From Motilimonas eburnea (GTDB lineage Bacteria; Pseudomonadota; Gammaproteobacteria; Enterobacterales; CBDFNC01), in contig NZ_JAIMJB010000007.1 in assembly GCF_021295345.1 (NCBI RefSeq), positions 1 to 64,000 of the forward strand: a stretch of 64,000 nucleotides of DNA. The letters are read 5' to 3'. The position numbers and the translations under genes are program-made. Every line of letters starts with the position of its first letter. Within the stretch, counting starts at the first letter, position 1. Of this stretch, positions 44,313-54,132 are shown piece after piece. The notes beneath the pieces are model-generated. The model was not told the origin of the DNA. It saw nothing but the letters and a program-made list of their open reading frames with translations, and made no database searches.

Positions 44313-45460
44313 TAGGTAAATTCCGTCATGATCCTAGCGGCCACACGATCGAGGGGTAACGACTCAGATGCGATTCCCTCCTTTGCGACCGCTTGCGGCA
44401 TACCGTAAACCACACAAGATTTTTCATCCTGAGCCCAAATCGTGGCCCCCATGTTTTTCAACATACGTCCACCATCGCGGCCATCGGCTCCCATGCCGGT
44501 TAACACAATAGCCAGTACTTTACTCTGGTAAAGCTTTGCCAGCGAAGCAAACGTAATATCAACACAAGGCTTGTAATTGACTTTATCATTGCCTTCTACA
44601 ATACGAATGCGGGCACTCGCTCCCCTGCCTTCAACGAGCATTTGTTTGCCGCCAGGGGCCAGATAAGCCTGCCCTTTGACAATGGGATCACCATCTTGTG
44701 CTTCTTTCACCTTAATTTTACAAAGGGAGTTTAAGCGCGCGGCAAATGCTGCGGTAAAGGTCGCAGGCATATGCTGGATCAGCAGGATCGGCAGCGGAAA
44801 GTTAGCAGGTAATGCCGTCAACACCGTTTGCAAAGCCACTGGCCCGCCGGTAGAGGTACCTATCGTGACAATATCGTAACTTTTACCACTGCGCTTGAAA
44901 TGAGGAGCAGCAGTAGGCGCTGGCTTGGCTGGCGAAGCAGGCGTTGTAGAAGCGCGAGCCGGGGCTGGTCGCGTTGACGCGCGCTCTAACGCAGGCCTAG
45001 CTGGTGTCGTGGGTGTCTGGGCAGAAGGAGATTTAGCGATCGATGTTCTCGGGCTAAACACGCGTCGGCGAGCAATCGCTTTAACACGTTGCTGTAGTGT
45101 CTTTGTTGCTTCGTCTTTATCGCGAGCAATATCTTCAAATTTCTTGGGTAAAAAATCTAATGCGCCAGCCTCTAGGGCTTCTAATGTTGCCGTGGCCCCC
45201 TGATGAGTGAGGGATGAGAACATTAAAATCGGCGTAGGTGTGGCGGCCATGATCTCACGCACAGCAGAAATACCGTCTAATACGGGCATTTCAATATCCA
45301 TGGTAATCACGTCCGGTCGAAGCCGTTGAGTCATTTCGACGGCTTCTTTGCCATTTTTGGCGGTATCGATTACCTCAAGTAATGGATCTTGGTTAATGAT
45401 TTCACTTACTCGTCTTCGAAAGAAGCTCGAATCGTCTACTACTAATACCTTTATTGACAT
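44312..45460 (-). CDS. cheB: Protein-glutamate methylesterase CheB
   Basis: CheB removes methyl groups from chemoreceptors when phosphorylated by CheA. The 382-aa protein has a receiver domain with D55 in [13 protein letters not shown], an alanine/proline-rich linker (about 145-190), and the esterase domain with the catalytic serine in TSTGGPVAL, histidine in [13 protein letters not shown] and aspartate in [12 protein letters not shown]. Confidence 0.96.
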   Translation of the reverse strand: MSIKVLVVDDSSFFRRRVSEIINQDPLLEVIDTAKNGKEAVEMTQRLRPDVITMDIEMPVLDGISAVREIMAATPTPILMFSSLTHQGATATLEALEAGALDFLPKKFEDIARDKDEATKTLQQRVKAIARRRVFSPRTSIAKSPSAQTPTTPARPALERASTRPAPARASTTPASPAKPAPTAAPHFKRSGKSYDIVTIGTSTGGPVALQTVLTALPANFPLPILLIQHMPATFTAAFAARLNSLCKIKVKEAQDGDPIVKGQAYLAPGGKQMLVEGRGASARIRIVEGNDKVNYKPCVDITFASLAKLYQSKVLAIVLTGMGADGRDGGRMLKNMGATIWAQDEKSCVVYGMPQAVAKEGIASESLPLDRVAARIMTEFT

Positions 45461-45482
45461 CTACCTTCTCAACTTCGAAGTG

Positions 45483-47609
45483 TTATGCATAATGCTTTAA
45501 TAAGCTTGGAATATCTAAGATCAACGCGATGCCACCATCACTGGTGATCGTCGCACCCGCCATACCGGGTGTGCCTTGCAGCAAATCATCAAGGGCTTTG
45601 ATCACGACTTCTTCTTGGCCAATCAGGCTATCGACCACAAAACCGACTTGCTTCATGCCCAGTTGCACGATAACAACATGGCCCAAACCATCACGTTTTT
45701 GCTTAGCAGGCGCGCCGTTGCGGATTAACCAATCCTGTAAATAGAACAGTGGAATTGCCTTTTCTCTGACAATCACGGTTAGTTGGCCATCGACCACATT
45801 GGTCTTTCTAAGGTCAAGATGGAATATTTCGTTAACATTGGTCAACGGCAAGGCAAAGGTTTGTTTGCCGACTAACACCATTAGGGTCGGTAAAATAGCC
45901 AGAGTTAAAGGTACTTTGATTTCTAACCGAGTGCCTGTACCTAGATTAGAGTCGATATGAATCGCGCCGTTTAACTGAGTGATACTGGTTTTCACCACAT
46001 CCATGCCAACGCCACGACCGGATATATCAGAAATTTCGACTTTAGTTGAGAAGCCTGGAGCAAAGATAAGGCTGTAAGCTTCGGTGTTGGACATTCTCGC
46101 TGCCGTATCCGGATCAAGAATACCTTTGCTGATGGCGATATTCTTGAGCTTCTCAGCATCCATACCGGCACCGTCATCTTCAATAACGAGCAAGATATGG
46201 TCACCCTCTTGAGAAGCCGACAGTTTTATTTGTCCAAGTCGGGGTTTACCATTTTGTTCACGCACATCTGGCATTTCAATACCATGGTCAACGGCATTAC
46301 GCACTAAGTGGACCAAGGGATCAGCTAGGGCTTCGACCAAGTTTTTATCTAAATCTGTGTCTTCACCCTCTAGCGTGAGGTTAATTTCTTTTTTCAAGGT
46401 ACGCGCTAAATCGCGGACCACCCGAGGAAATCGGCCAAAAACTTTCTTAATTGGCTGCATCCGGGTTTTCATCACCCCACCTTGCAGGTCGGCTGTCACA
46501 ACATCAAGATTGGCTACCGCTTTCGCCATGGCTTCATCGGTACTGTTTATGCCCAAGCTCACCAATCTGTTTCGTACTAATACCAACTCACCGACCATAT
46601 TCATGATCTCGTCTAAGGTGCGCGTGTCTACACGAACCGTTGACTCAGCTGGAGCTGGCGCAGGGGCTCGATTGGCAGCCGGTTTTTCTGCTGGGGCTTT
46701 TGCTGGCGCAGCAGTTGCAGCGGGTGCAGCCGGACTTGATGGCTTGGGTGCTTGCGCGGGAGTCGAAGCTGAGGGAGCTTGGGCTTTGGGCGCAGCGGCT
46801 TGTGCAGAGGGAGCGGGGCTCGCTGCAGGTTTGGTTTCGTTAGTTGGGCTTTTACCGCTGCCGTGAAGTTCATCTAGCAAGCGTTCAAACTCATCGTCAT
46901 CAATCAAGCCATCATCAGCAGCCGGTGCAGGCGTGACCGATTTGTGTTGCCCTTTGCCGTGAAGTTCATCAAGTAAGGATTCAAACTCATCGTCTGTGAT
47001 ATCACCAGAAGCAACCTCTGACTCTGCTGGCGCGGTCGCAGTAGGCCCTTTCGTGCCATGCAGCTCGTCAAGTAATCGCTCAAATTCATCTTCTGTGATT
47101 TCATCAATACCGGCTTCTGCCGAGCTTTCTTCATTGGATGCAGCCGGTTCCACCAAGGGCTCAGGCTCTGGGATGGGCTCAGGCTCAACAACGGGCTCTG
47201 GTGCAGCAGGCTCAGCGCCAGCTGGTAAACTTAGTTTATGCAACGCATCAATGATTTCAGGTGGAGCAGGCGTTAGAGGTTCACGGGCTTGAACTTGAGA
47301 AAACATTTCGTTGATGCTGTCCAAGGCTTGCAAAATAACATCCATTAATTCCGCATCAACGGCACGGCCGCCGTTTCGCAATGTATCAAAGACGTTTTCC
47401 GCACCATGACAACAATCAACTAATTCGGTCAGGGAGAGAAAACCGGCTCCCCCCTTCACGGTATGGAATCCCCGAAAGATTGCATTTAACAGGTTGGAAT
47501 CATCTGGCTGCTTTTCCAGATCAACCAGTTGTTCTGAAAGTAGCTCCAGTATTTCCGCTGCTTCTACTAAAAAGTCCTGTAAAATGTCTTCATCGACGTC
47601 AAAGCCCAT
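45483..47609 (-). CDS. cheA: Chemotaxis histidine kinase CheA
   Basis: CheA phosphorylates CheY and CheB. The 708-aa protein has the HPt domain with H49 in FRGFHTVKGGAGF, a long Ala/Pro-rich linker (about 130-325), a dimerisation domain from VRVDTRTLDEIMNMVGELV, the ATPase domain (LVHLVRNAVDHGIE, GRGVGMDVVKT) and a CheW-like regulatory domain. No globular P2 is apparent. Instead, three copies of an acidic motif DEFExLLDELHG occur at residues 171-185, 204-218 and 236-250. In Vibrio the corresponding LID region binds ParP and ParC, both encoded downstream here. Confidence 0.96.
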   Translation of the reverse strand: MGFDVDEDILQDFLVEAAEILELLSEQLVDLEKQPDDSNLLNAIFRGFHTVKGGAGFLSLTELVDCCHGAENVFDTLRNGGRAVDAELMDVILQALDSINEMFSQVQAREPLTPAPPEIIDALHKLSLPAGAEPAAPEPVVEPEPIPEPEPLVEPAASNEESSAEAGIDEITEDEFERLLDELHGTKGPTATAPAESEVASGDITDDEFESLLDELHGKGQHKSVTPAPAADDGLIDDDEFERLLDELHGSGKSPTNETKPAASPAPSAQAAAPKAQAPSASTPAQAPKPSSPAAPAATAAPAKAPAEKPAANRAPAPAPAESTVRVDTRTLDEIMNMVGELVLVRNRLVSLGINSTDEAMAKAVANLDVVTADLQGGVMKTRMQPIKKVFGRFPRVVRDLARTLKKEINLTLEGEDTDLDKNLVEALADPLVHLVRNAVDHGIEMPDVREQNGKPRLGQIKLSASQEGDHILLVIEDDGAGMDAEKLKNIAISKGILDPDTAARMSNTEAYSLIFAPGFSTKVEISDISGRGVGMDVVKTSITQLNGAIHIDSNLGTGTRLEIKVPLTLAILPTLMVLVGKQTFALPLTNVNEIFHLDLRKTNVVDGQLTVIVREKAIPLFYLQDWLIRNGAPAKQKRDGLGHVVIVQLGMKQVGFVVDSLIGQEEVVIKALDDLLQGTPGMAGATITSDGGIALILDIPSLLKHYA
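46860..47099 (-). repeat. Three-copy DEFExLLDELHG motif in CheA linker
   Basis: Codons for residues 171-250 of CheA hold three near-identical 15-residue blocks of the form I-x-[DE]-D-E-F-E-[RS]-L-L-D-E-L-H-G spaced by about 18 residues of disordered sequence. The DNA repeats are diverged in synonymous sites, so the amino-acid sequence seems to be what is kept. Confidence 0.9.
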
Positions 47610-47618
47610 GCGCTACTC

Positions 47619-48374
47619 CTAGAATCCTAAACTCGACAACAAGTCGTCTACGTCATCTTGACCAGAAACCACATCATCCCTTGCTTCTGCATTCATAATT
47701 GGGCCTTCGGCCTCTATTCCTGATGAACTGGGGACACTGGCTTGCTCTTGTTTTGGTTTGCGTTCAATTTCACCAAACATCGTTAGCATTTCAACTAACT
47801 TGACTTCCACTTCTTGTACTAGGGATATCACCCGCCGAATCATTTGACCCGTCAAGTCTTGGAAGTCTTGGGCCATGAGAATTTCGGTCAACAGTTGCCT
47901 CAACTTATCGGCATCTTGTTCCGAATCCTTAAGGATCTTGTCAAGTTTGTGACATAGCTCCTTAAACTCAACCAACTCTAATTCACGGTTCATTAAGCAA
48001 TTCCAACCGGGCAGAACTTGTTGAATATTCTCATTTAATCGGTCAGCAAGGGGTAAACTCTCATCGACGGCATCCATGGTACGGTTTGCCGCCTTGTCGG
48101 TCATTTCGATGACATAACTGAGCCTGTCTTTTGCATCAGGAATTTCACTGTTAGCTAACTCTGACAATCGATTGTCATTTTGAAACTCAACTAACGAGTT
48201 ATGTAACTGACGAGTCAATAGGCCCACTTGTTCAAATAAATCATTTTTGGCGGGATCAGACAACGCACCAGATATCAAAGAGTTCGCTTGCTCAACCTCG
48301 CCAAGCTCAAGTAGTTCAACTAAGTGCCGTGCTTGCTCAAGCGAAAGCAAGGCTTCGTTGGTGTCTGTCATCAC
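47619..48374 (-). CDS. cheZ: CheY-P phosphatase CheZ
   Basis: CheZ dephosphorylates CheY-P. The 251-aa protein has the helical core with the catalytic segment MAQDFQDLTGQMIRRVI (glutamine in QDLTGQ) and the C-terminal CheY-binding peptide DDVDDLLSSLGF. It lies between cheY and cheA, in the normal order. Confidence 0.95.
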   Translation of the reverse strand: MMTDTNEALLSLEQARHLVELLELGEVEQANSLISGALSDPAKNDLFEQVGLLTRQLHNSLVEFQNDNRLSELANSEIPDAKDRLSYVIEMTDKAANRTMDAVDESLPLADRLNENIQQVLPGWNCLMNRELELVEFKELCHKLDKILKDSEQDADKLRQLLTEILMAQDFQDLTGQMIRRVISLVQEVEVKLVEMLTMFGEIERKPKQEQASVPSSSGIEAEGPIMNAEARDDVVSGQDDVDDLLSSLGF

Positions 48375-48383
48375 GACGCCTCC

Positions 48384-48767
48384 TTATTGAAGCCGTTCGA
48401 AAATTTTATCGAGCTTCTCTTTCAAGGTTGCAGCAGTGAAAGGTTTAACAATGTAACCATTCACACCTGCTTGAGCTGCCTCAATGATTTGTTCACGTTT
48501 GGCTTCTGCCGTTACCATGAGTACGGGTAAATGGCGTAGGTTTTCGTCTTTGCGAACCTCTTTTAACAAGTCAATGCCCTGCATGCCAGGCATGTTCCAG
48601 TCTGTGACTAGGAATTCAAAATCGCCATTTTTCAGCATCGGCAATGCTGTACTACCATCATCCGCTTCATGGGTATTGTTGAAGCCAAGATCGCGCAATA
48701 GGTTTTTGATTATTCTTCGCATTGTTGAGAAATCATCAACAATTAGAATTTTCATATTTTTATCCAA
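48384..48767 (-). CDS. cheY: Chemotaxis response regulator CheY
   Basis: Phospho-CheY binds FliM to change flagellar rotation. The start chosen is TTG at 48765-48767: AAGGAG lies 6 nt upstream and the resulting [18 protein letters not shown] matches the E. coli N-terminus. ATG 48755 is 18 nt from that site. The 127-aa product has D56 in [10 protein letters not shown] and the switch lysine in IVKPFT. Confidence 0.93.
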   Translation of the reverse strand: MDKNMKILIVDDFSTMRRIIKNLLRDLGFNNTHEADDGSTALPMLKNGDFEFLVTDWNMPGMQGIDLLKEVRKDENLRHLPVLMVTAEAKREQIIEAAQAGVNGYIVKPFTAATLKEKLDKIFERLQ

Positions 48768-48871
48768 CTTAATCTCCTTAAATGGCAGTTGGTTTGAACT
48801 CAACTCTTTGTGCTGAAATGTTATTTAGGCAACTAGAATCAGTATAGTTACATTTATGCCACAGCGACATG

Positions 48872-49588
48872 CTATCTTTGCCAATCAGTCATTCTCCCCT
48901 TTAAACGGTGGATGGCTTGACTGTGTATTTGGCTGACGCGAGACTCACTGACATCTAACACTTCACCAATTTCGCGTAAATTTAGCTCTTCATCATAATA
49001 TAAAGATAATACAAGGGCTTCGCGTTCGGGTAAGGATTTTATACAAGTTGCGAGGTGATGCTGAAATTTTTCTTCAAAAACACCATCAAGTGGTGAATTA
49101 TCGAGCATTTCATCGCTTCCCACACTTTCTTGTCCTGCCCCTAAATCTTCTATCCCGATTAACTTTCCACTATTCACTTCGCGCAGCATCGTGTGGTATT
49201 CGTCTAAAGAAACACCTAATTTGGCTGCAATATCGGCATCTTTCGCATCGACACCGAGTTCTTTTTCAACTTGATCTATCGCCTGGGCAATCATGCGGCT
49301 ATTTTTGTGCACACTGCGTGGTACCCAGTCACCACGGCGCATTTCGTCTAACATCGCACCGCGAATACGGATCCCTGCAAAGGTTTCAAAACTGGCCCCT
49401 TTACTGGCATCAAAATTTTTACTGGCCTCTAACAACCCAATCAAACCTGCTTGAGTTAAGTCTTCAACTAACACGCTAGCAGGCAAACGGGCCAATAGAT
49501 GATGTGCTATCCGTTGCACTAAAGGTCCATAGCGTTCAACCAGTTCATTCGGCTGAACTTGACTGGTATAGGCGTGGACTTTATTCAC
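48872..49588 (-). CDS. fliA: Flagellar sigma factor sigma-28 FliA
   Basis: FliA transcribes late flagellar and chemotaxis genes. The 238-aa protein has region 2 (YGPLVQRIAHHLLARLP, AGLIGLLEASKNFD, RIRGAMLDEMRRGDWVPRSV) and region 4 (LPEREALVLSLYYDEELNLREIGEVLDVSESRVSQIHSQA, key part LREIGEVLDVSESRV). Its start overlaps the flhG 3' end by 8 nt. Confidence 0.97.
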   Translation of the reverse strand: MNKVHAYTSQVQPNELVERYGPLVQRIAHHLLARLPASVLVEDLTQAGLIGLLEASKNFDASKGASFETFAGIRIRGAMLDEMRRGDWVPRSVHKNSRMIAQAIDQVEKELGVDAKDADIAAKLGVSLDEYHTMLREVNSGKLIGIEDLGAGQESVGSDEMLDNSPLDGVFEEKFQHHLATCIKSLPEREALVLSLYYDEELNLREIGEVLDVSESRVSQIHSQAIHRLKGRMTDWQR

Positions 49589-50465
49589 TGACCTTCTCTC
49601 TATTTTCGGCGCTACTGTCTAACAGCTTTTCGATGAAAAACTCAAGGTGGCCACCCGGTTGATTCGGAATAGGCCAGGTCACCGCTTTACTTGATAGCGC
49701 TCTAAATGCTAATGATGAGGGTGATTTCGGAAACGCTTCTACAACCAGCTTTTGTTTTCTAACGGATTGACGGACATTGTTGTCAAAGGGAATACAAGAG
49801 ACTAATTCCAAGGCCGTGTCTAAGAAGCGGTCGGTAACGCGTGTTAATTTTGAAAATAATTCCTGCCCTTCACGCAAACTGCGCACCATGTTAGCCACAA
49901 TTTTAAAATGAAACACACCATATTGCGTACTAAGGAGCTTGATCAAGGCATAGGCATCCGTTATCGAGGTTGGCTCATCGCACACCACGACAACAATGTC
50001 TTGGGCGGCACGAGCAAAGCTAAGAACCATATCAGAGATGCCCGCAGCGGTATCCACCAATAACACATCAATGGGGGTTTGTAATTCGCTAAACGCACGA
50101 ATCAAACCGGCATGTTCAGCAGGAGTCAGCTCCACCATCGACTTGGTGCCAGAGGTTGCCGGAATAATTTTCATGCCTTGCGGCGCATCAATAATGACTT
50201 CGTCTAAGGTGCATTCTCCCGATAACACATGGGATAGGTTTTTGGTCACACGTAAACCCAATAACACATCGACATTGGCAAGACCTAAGTCGGCGTCAAG
50301 CACCAATACCCGCTTACCTTGGGCGGCCAAGGAGGCGGCCAAATTAAGGGTGACGTTGGTTTTACCCACCCCGCCTTTACCACCGGTGACAGTGATCACC
50401 TTTACTTTATTGTTTTTCATCATTCGCAGCCCACTTGCCTGATCAGTTAACATCGTTTTATTCAT
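49581..50465 (-). CDS. flhG: Flagellar number regulator FlhG (FleN)
   Basis: FlhG is a MinD-like ATPase that limits the number of polar flagella and stimulates the FlhF GTPase. ATG 50465, with GGAG just upstream, gives a 294-aa product. The DQASGLRMM activator motif is at residues 7-15 and KGGVGKTN follows. An in-frame ATG eight codons earlier is possible but would overlap flhF further. The switch segment DTAAGISDMVLSF is intact. Confidence 0.94.
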   Translation of the reverse strand: MNKTMLTDQASGLRMMKNNKVKVITVTGGKGGVGKTNVTLNLAASLAAQGKRVLVLDADLGLANVDVLLGLRVTKNLSHVLSGECTLDEVIIDAPQGMKIIPATSGTKSMVELTPAEHAGLIRAFSELQTPIDVLLVDTAAGISDMVLSFARAAQDIVVVVCDEPTSITDAYALIKLLSTQYGVFHFKIVANMVRSLREGQELFSKLTRVTDRFLDTALELVSCIPFDNNVRQSVRKQKLVVEAFPKSPSSLAFRALSSKAVTWPIPNQPGGHLEFFIEKLLDSSAENREKVSE

Positions 50466-51861
50466 AATACTCCGAGGTGTGGCAGTCATCTGCTTCGCTA
50501 TACCATTGATGTTGATCTTTTGCCATTTCTTGTTCCATTAAACGCAAGGCACTCGATACCATGTATTTTGCATTTGCAATTTTTATGTCTTCGGGCACAC
50601 GTTGCCCATCTGTAATATAAGAGATAGGTAAAGCATGTTTAATTGTAACACTTAGTATTTCGCCCAGACTCAAACTTTCATCTAGTTTCGTGAGAATACA
50701 ACCAGATAAGGGAATTTTTCTGAAGTGTTCGATGGCTTCTTGTACAACTCGGCGCTGACTTGTCGCTGGGATCACTAAAAAGCTGCGAATTTTCACCCTT
50801 GAGTTTTTCATCAAGGTTTCAAGTTGTTCCGAGAGCCTGACATCACGTTGTCCCATGCCTGCGGTATCAATCAGCACCAAACGTTTAGTGCGCATTTGAT
50901 ACAAAATCTCTGATAATTCGTCCGCATCTTTTGCCACTCGCACAGCACAGCCCAAAATCTTACCGTAGGTGGCAAGTTGCTCATGGGCGCCAATGCGGTA
51001 GGTGTCTGTGGTGATCATTCCGACCTGATCTGCACCATGCTCCATGGCAAAGCGCGCAGCTAATTTCGCAATCGTGGTGGTTTTACCTACCCCAGTAGGC
51101 CCAAGTAACGCCACAGCACCACCTAGTTTAAGAATTTCGTTTTCGCCGATGGCGACTTGATCTTCTAACAGTTGTGATAAGTACTGCTGGGCTTCATAAG
51201 GGGTGCAGCTTTCCGGTATGCAACTGGCGAGCTGGTCGGAAATATCATCTGAGAAGCCAGATTTATTGAGCCACTTAATCAACATGGCGCGCACAGGCTC
51301 TTTACGTTCGAGCTCTTGCCACATTAAGCCCGACACTTGATGTTCAAGTAATTTACGCAGCGAAGCCATTTCCTCACGCATGGCTTCGAGTACCTTATCA
51401 TCCTTACTGGCACTGGTCGCTGGTGCAGGCCTTGGTCGAGAAGGAGCAGGCTTAGGTTTCGGACTTTGCCAATTTTCTTGTTCCATCAATGTCGCTGGCT
51501 GGTTGGCTTTTCGCACGGGCGTCGGTTTGCCTTGTTTTGCCAATAAAGCCGACAAAGAGTCCGCTAGGTGTTGTCCAGACTTAGCATTGATGGTTTTTGC
51601 TTGTTGTTGTGCAGCTTGGGATGTCGAAGAATGTCCTGCGCGAGCTCGGTTTGACAGCACCACGCTGTCTTCTTTTAAATTGCCCTGAGGTTTCGCTGCA
51701 GGCTTTGCTTCAGATGCGGCTTGGTAATCAACCGCTGCGACAATTTCAATGCCACCGGTCACTTTTTTATTTGACATGATAACCGCATCTGGCCCTAAGA
51801 TCTCTTTAACCTCAGCCAGTGCAGCACGCATATCTTTTGCAAAAAAACGTTTAATTTTCAT
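50458..51861 (-). CDS. flhF: Signal-recognition-type GTPase FlhF
   Basis: FlhF marks the pole for flagellar assembly. The 467-aa protein has an N-terminal basic domain (MKIKRFFAKDMRAALAEVKE), a disordered linker (about 75-155), the N domain and the SRP-type G domain with LLGPTGVGKTTTIAKLAARF, LIDTAGMGQRD and LTKLDESLSLG. It follows flhA by 18 bp. Confidence 0.97.
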   Translation of the reverse strand: MKIKRFFAKDMRAALAEVKEILGPDAVIMSNKKVTGGIEIVAAVDYQAASEAKPAAKPQGNLKEDSVVLSNRARAGHSSTSQAAQQQAKTINAKSGQHLADSLSALLAKQGKPTPVRKANQPATLMEQENWQSPKPKPAPSRPRPAPATSASKDDKVLEAMREEMASLRKLLEHQVSGLMWQELERKEPVRAMLIKWLNKSGFSDDISDQLASCIPESCTPYEAQQYLSQLLEDQVAIGENEILKLGGAVALLGPTGVGKTTTIAKLAARFAMEHGADQVGMITTDTYRIGAHEQLATYGKILGCAVRVAKDADELSEILYQMRTKRLVLIDTAGMGQRDVRLSEQLETLMKNSRVKIRSFLVIPATSQRRVVQEAIEHFRKIPLSGCILTKLDESLSLGEILSVTIKHALPISYITDGQRVPEDIKIANAKYMVSSALRLMEQEMAKDQHQWYSEADDCHTSEYYE

Positions 51862-51879
51862 ACTGCTGTCTCCTGTCGG

Positions 51880-53982
51880 TTATTGTCCGACAGAGTTAAC
51901 GATTCTAATTTGCTTGTCTTCGGGCACTTCTTGATAACTGAGTACCTGCAAGCTAGGAATAGTGTTCTTAACAAACTTAGCCAAGGTTGTTCGTAATACC
52001 CCCGACGTTAGCAAAACAGCGGGTTGGCCCGCAAGCTCTTGCTGTTGTGAGGCTTCAAATAATGCGCTCTGGATCCGCTCTGCTAGTCCCGGCTCGATAC
52101 CAGCCCCTTCACTTCCCCCTGCTTGGATCGAGTTATGCAAAATTTGCTCCAACTCCGGAGACAGTGTAATAACGGGTATTTCTGATTCCGCTCCGACAAT
52201 ATTTTGACTGATCATGCGTTTTAATGCGATACGACACGCCGCCGTTAATACTTCTGCATCTTGGCTCTTCACACCATAATCAGACAAGGTTTGCACTATC
52301 GTGCGTATATCTCTGATCGGCACCCCTTCGTTTAATAGGCTTTGTAATACCTTAACCACCACCCCGAGAGGTAAAATGTCCGGCACCAACCCTTCTACTA
52401 GTTTAGGATGACTTTTCGCTAATAAGTCGAGAAGATTTTGAACTTCTTCATGTCCGAGCAACTGAGCGGCATGATTAGTCAGTAATTGACTAAGGTGGGT
52501 CGCCACCACCGTCGCCGCATCAACCACGGTATATCCCATGGCTTGGGCGTGTTCACGTTGACTGGGTGAAATCCACAAGGCGTCTAATTGGAAAGCAGGC
52601 TCTATGGTGGGGATCCCTTCTACCGTACCAAACACTTGACCTGGGTTAATGGCCATCTCTTTATCATGGAACACTTCAGCTTGACCACTGGTCACCCCCA
52701 TCAAAGAAATACTGTAATAACTCGGCGGTAAGTCCAAGTTATCACGAATATGAACCGGCGGAACCAGAAAGCCTAATTCTTGCGATAGCTTTTTACGAAC
52801 CCCTTTGATCCGCTCTAGTAGTTCACCACCTTGGCTTTTATCAACCAGAGGGATCAGTCGGTATCCCACTTCTAACCCTATGGTGTCAACGGGTTGAACA
52901 TCGTCCCAACCCAGCTCTTTGGTTTGTGCTGCCGGATTACTATTCGCCACATTTTTTTCAGATTCGACTAACGCCGAGGCCGCCGCCGCTTTTTGCTTTT
53001 TCATTAGCCAGTAAGTGCCACCCGCTGCGGCTAAACCTAAAGATAAAAATGCAAAGTGTGGCATACCCGGTACCAGCCCCATCACAATGAGTATGCCCGA
53101 GGTGATCATTAAGGCTTTCGGGTTACTGAACATTTGTCCCATCACCTGCTCACCCATGTCTTCTGAGCGGTTTTCTCGAGTCACGGTGATCGCCGCAGCA
53201 ATTGATAATAACAGTGAAGGAATTTGCGCGACCAAGCCATCGCCAATGGTTAACAAGGTATAAATTTCAGCGGCTTGACCAAAACTCAAACCATGTTGCG
53301 CCATGCCAATAATAAAACCGCCGATGATATTGATAAATAAGATCAATATGCCAGCGATGGCATCACCTTTAACGAATTTGCTGGCACCGTCCATCGAGCC
53401 ATAGAAATCGGCTTCGCGGGTCACCTCTTCGCGCCTTATTCTCGCCTGCTCTTGATCTATCATGCCCGCGTTTAAGTCGGCATCAATGGCCATTTGCTTA
53501 CCCGGCATCGCATCAAGGGTAAAGCGGGCGCTCACTTCAGAAATACGCCCCGCGCCCTTGGTCACCACCACAAAGTTAATGATCATTAAAATCAAAAACA
53601 CGATGAGACCAACCGCATAGTTGCCACCAATGACCACCGAGCCAAAAGCTGCAATCACGTTACCCGCGGCATCCCCACCTTGATGGCCCTCAAGTAACAC
53701 GACTCGCGTTGACGCCACATTCAGGGCCAAACGCAGTAAAGTCGCAATCAATAACACAGCAGGAAAAGCCGCGAAATCGAGGGGACGTTTAGTGTAAATA
53801 GCCACCAACAACACGATCAATGCCAAAGCAATATTGAATGAAAACAAAATATCGAGAAGGAAAGCGGGCATGGGTAAGACAACCATGCCAAGGGTCGCCA
53901 GTACCATGACTGGCGCGCCCACCCCTTTAATCAGTTTATCGCGCTGTTGCCAGAAACCGGCTAAATTTGACTTTAAATTCAT
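51880..53982 (-). CDS. flhA: Flagellar export gate protein FlhA
   Basis: FlhA is the largest part of the type III export gate and couples proton flow to export. The 700-aa protein has eight membrane helices (about 20-330) with the FHIPEP-family segment RFTLDAMPGKQMAIDADLN, and a cytoplasmic domain (about 360-700) that binds chaperone-substrate complexes. It has its own sigma-54 promoter (54020-54035). Confidence 0.97.
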   Translation of the reverse strand: MNLKSNLAGFWQQRDKLIKGVGAPVMVLATLGMVVLPMPAFLLDILFSFNIALALIVLLVAIYTKRPLDFAAFPAVLLIATLLRLALNVASTRVVLLEGHQGGDAAGNVIAAFGSVVIGGNYAVGLIVFLILMIINFVVVTKGAGRISEVSARFTLDAMPGKQMAIDADLNAGMIDQEQARIRREEVTREADFYGSMDGASKFVKGDAIAGILILFINIIGGFIIGMAQHGLSFGQAAEIYTLLTIGDGLVAQIPSLLLSIAAAITVTRENRSEDMGEQVMGQMFSNPKALMITSGILIVMGLVPGMPHFAFLSLGLAAAGGTYWLMKKQKAAAASALVESEKNVANSNPAAQTKELGWDDVQPVDTIGLEVGYRLIPLVDKSQGGELLERIKGVRKKLSQELGFLVPPVHIRDNLDLPPSYYSISLMGVTSGQAEVFHDKEMAINPGQVFGTVEGIPTIEPAFQLDALWISPSQREHAQAMGYTVVDAATVVATHLSQLLTNHAAQLLGHEEVQNLLDLLAKSHPKLVEGLVPDILPLGVVVKVLQSLLNEGVPIRDIRTIVQTLSDYGVKSQDAEVLTAACRIALKRMISQNIVGAESEIPVITLSPELEQILHNSIQAGGSEGAGIEPGLAERIQSALFEASQQQELAGQPAVLLTSGVLRTTLAKFVKNTIPSLQVLSYQEVPEDKQIRIVNSVGQ

Positions 53983-54019
53983 TCACATAGTTCGACAAAA
54001 AAATGACGTTTTAACCCTA

Positions 54020-54035
54020 TGCAATAACCGAGCCT
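54020..54035 (-). promoter_or_regulatory. Sigma-54 promoter for flhA
   Basis: The minus strand reads AGGCTCGGTTATTGCA, matching TGGCACG-N4-TTGCA at all but two positions, with the invariant GG and GC correctly spaced. The -12 GC lies about 40 nt upstream of the flhA ATG, leaving a leader of roughly 27 nt. Expected activator: a FlrC/FleQ-type protein. Confidence 0.75.
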
Positions 54036-54132
54036 AATGCAACATGCCACGGGTTAAAGTTTCCCGAGTAATACTGAAACTTAGTTAACGGTCAAATAAA
54101 TCAACCACAGTCTCCTCACTCAAGGATAAGAC

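Noticed and set aside
46357-46866. A 169-aa plus-strand open frame opposite the cheA linker
   Set aside because: It is a shadow of the Ala/Pro-rich cheA coding strand: repetitive composition, no ribosome-binding site, no family.
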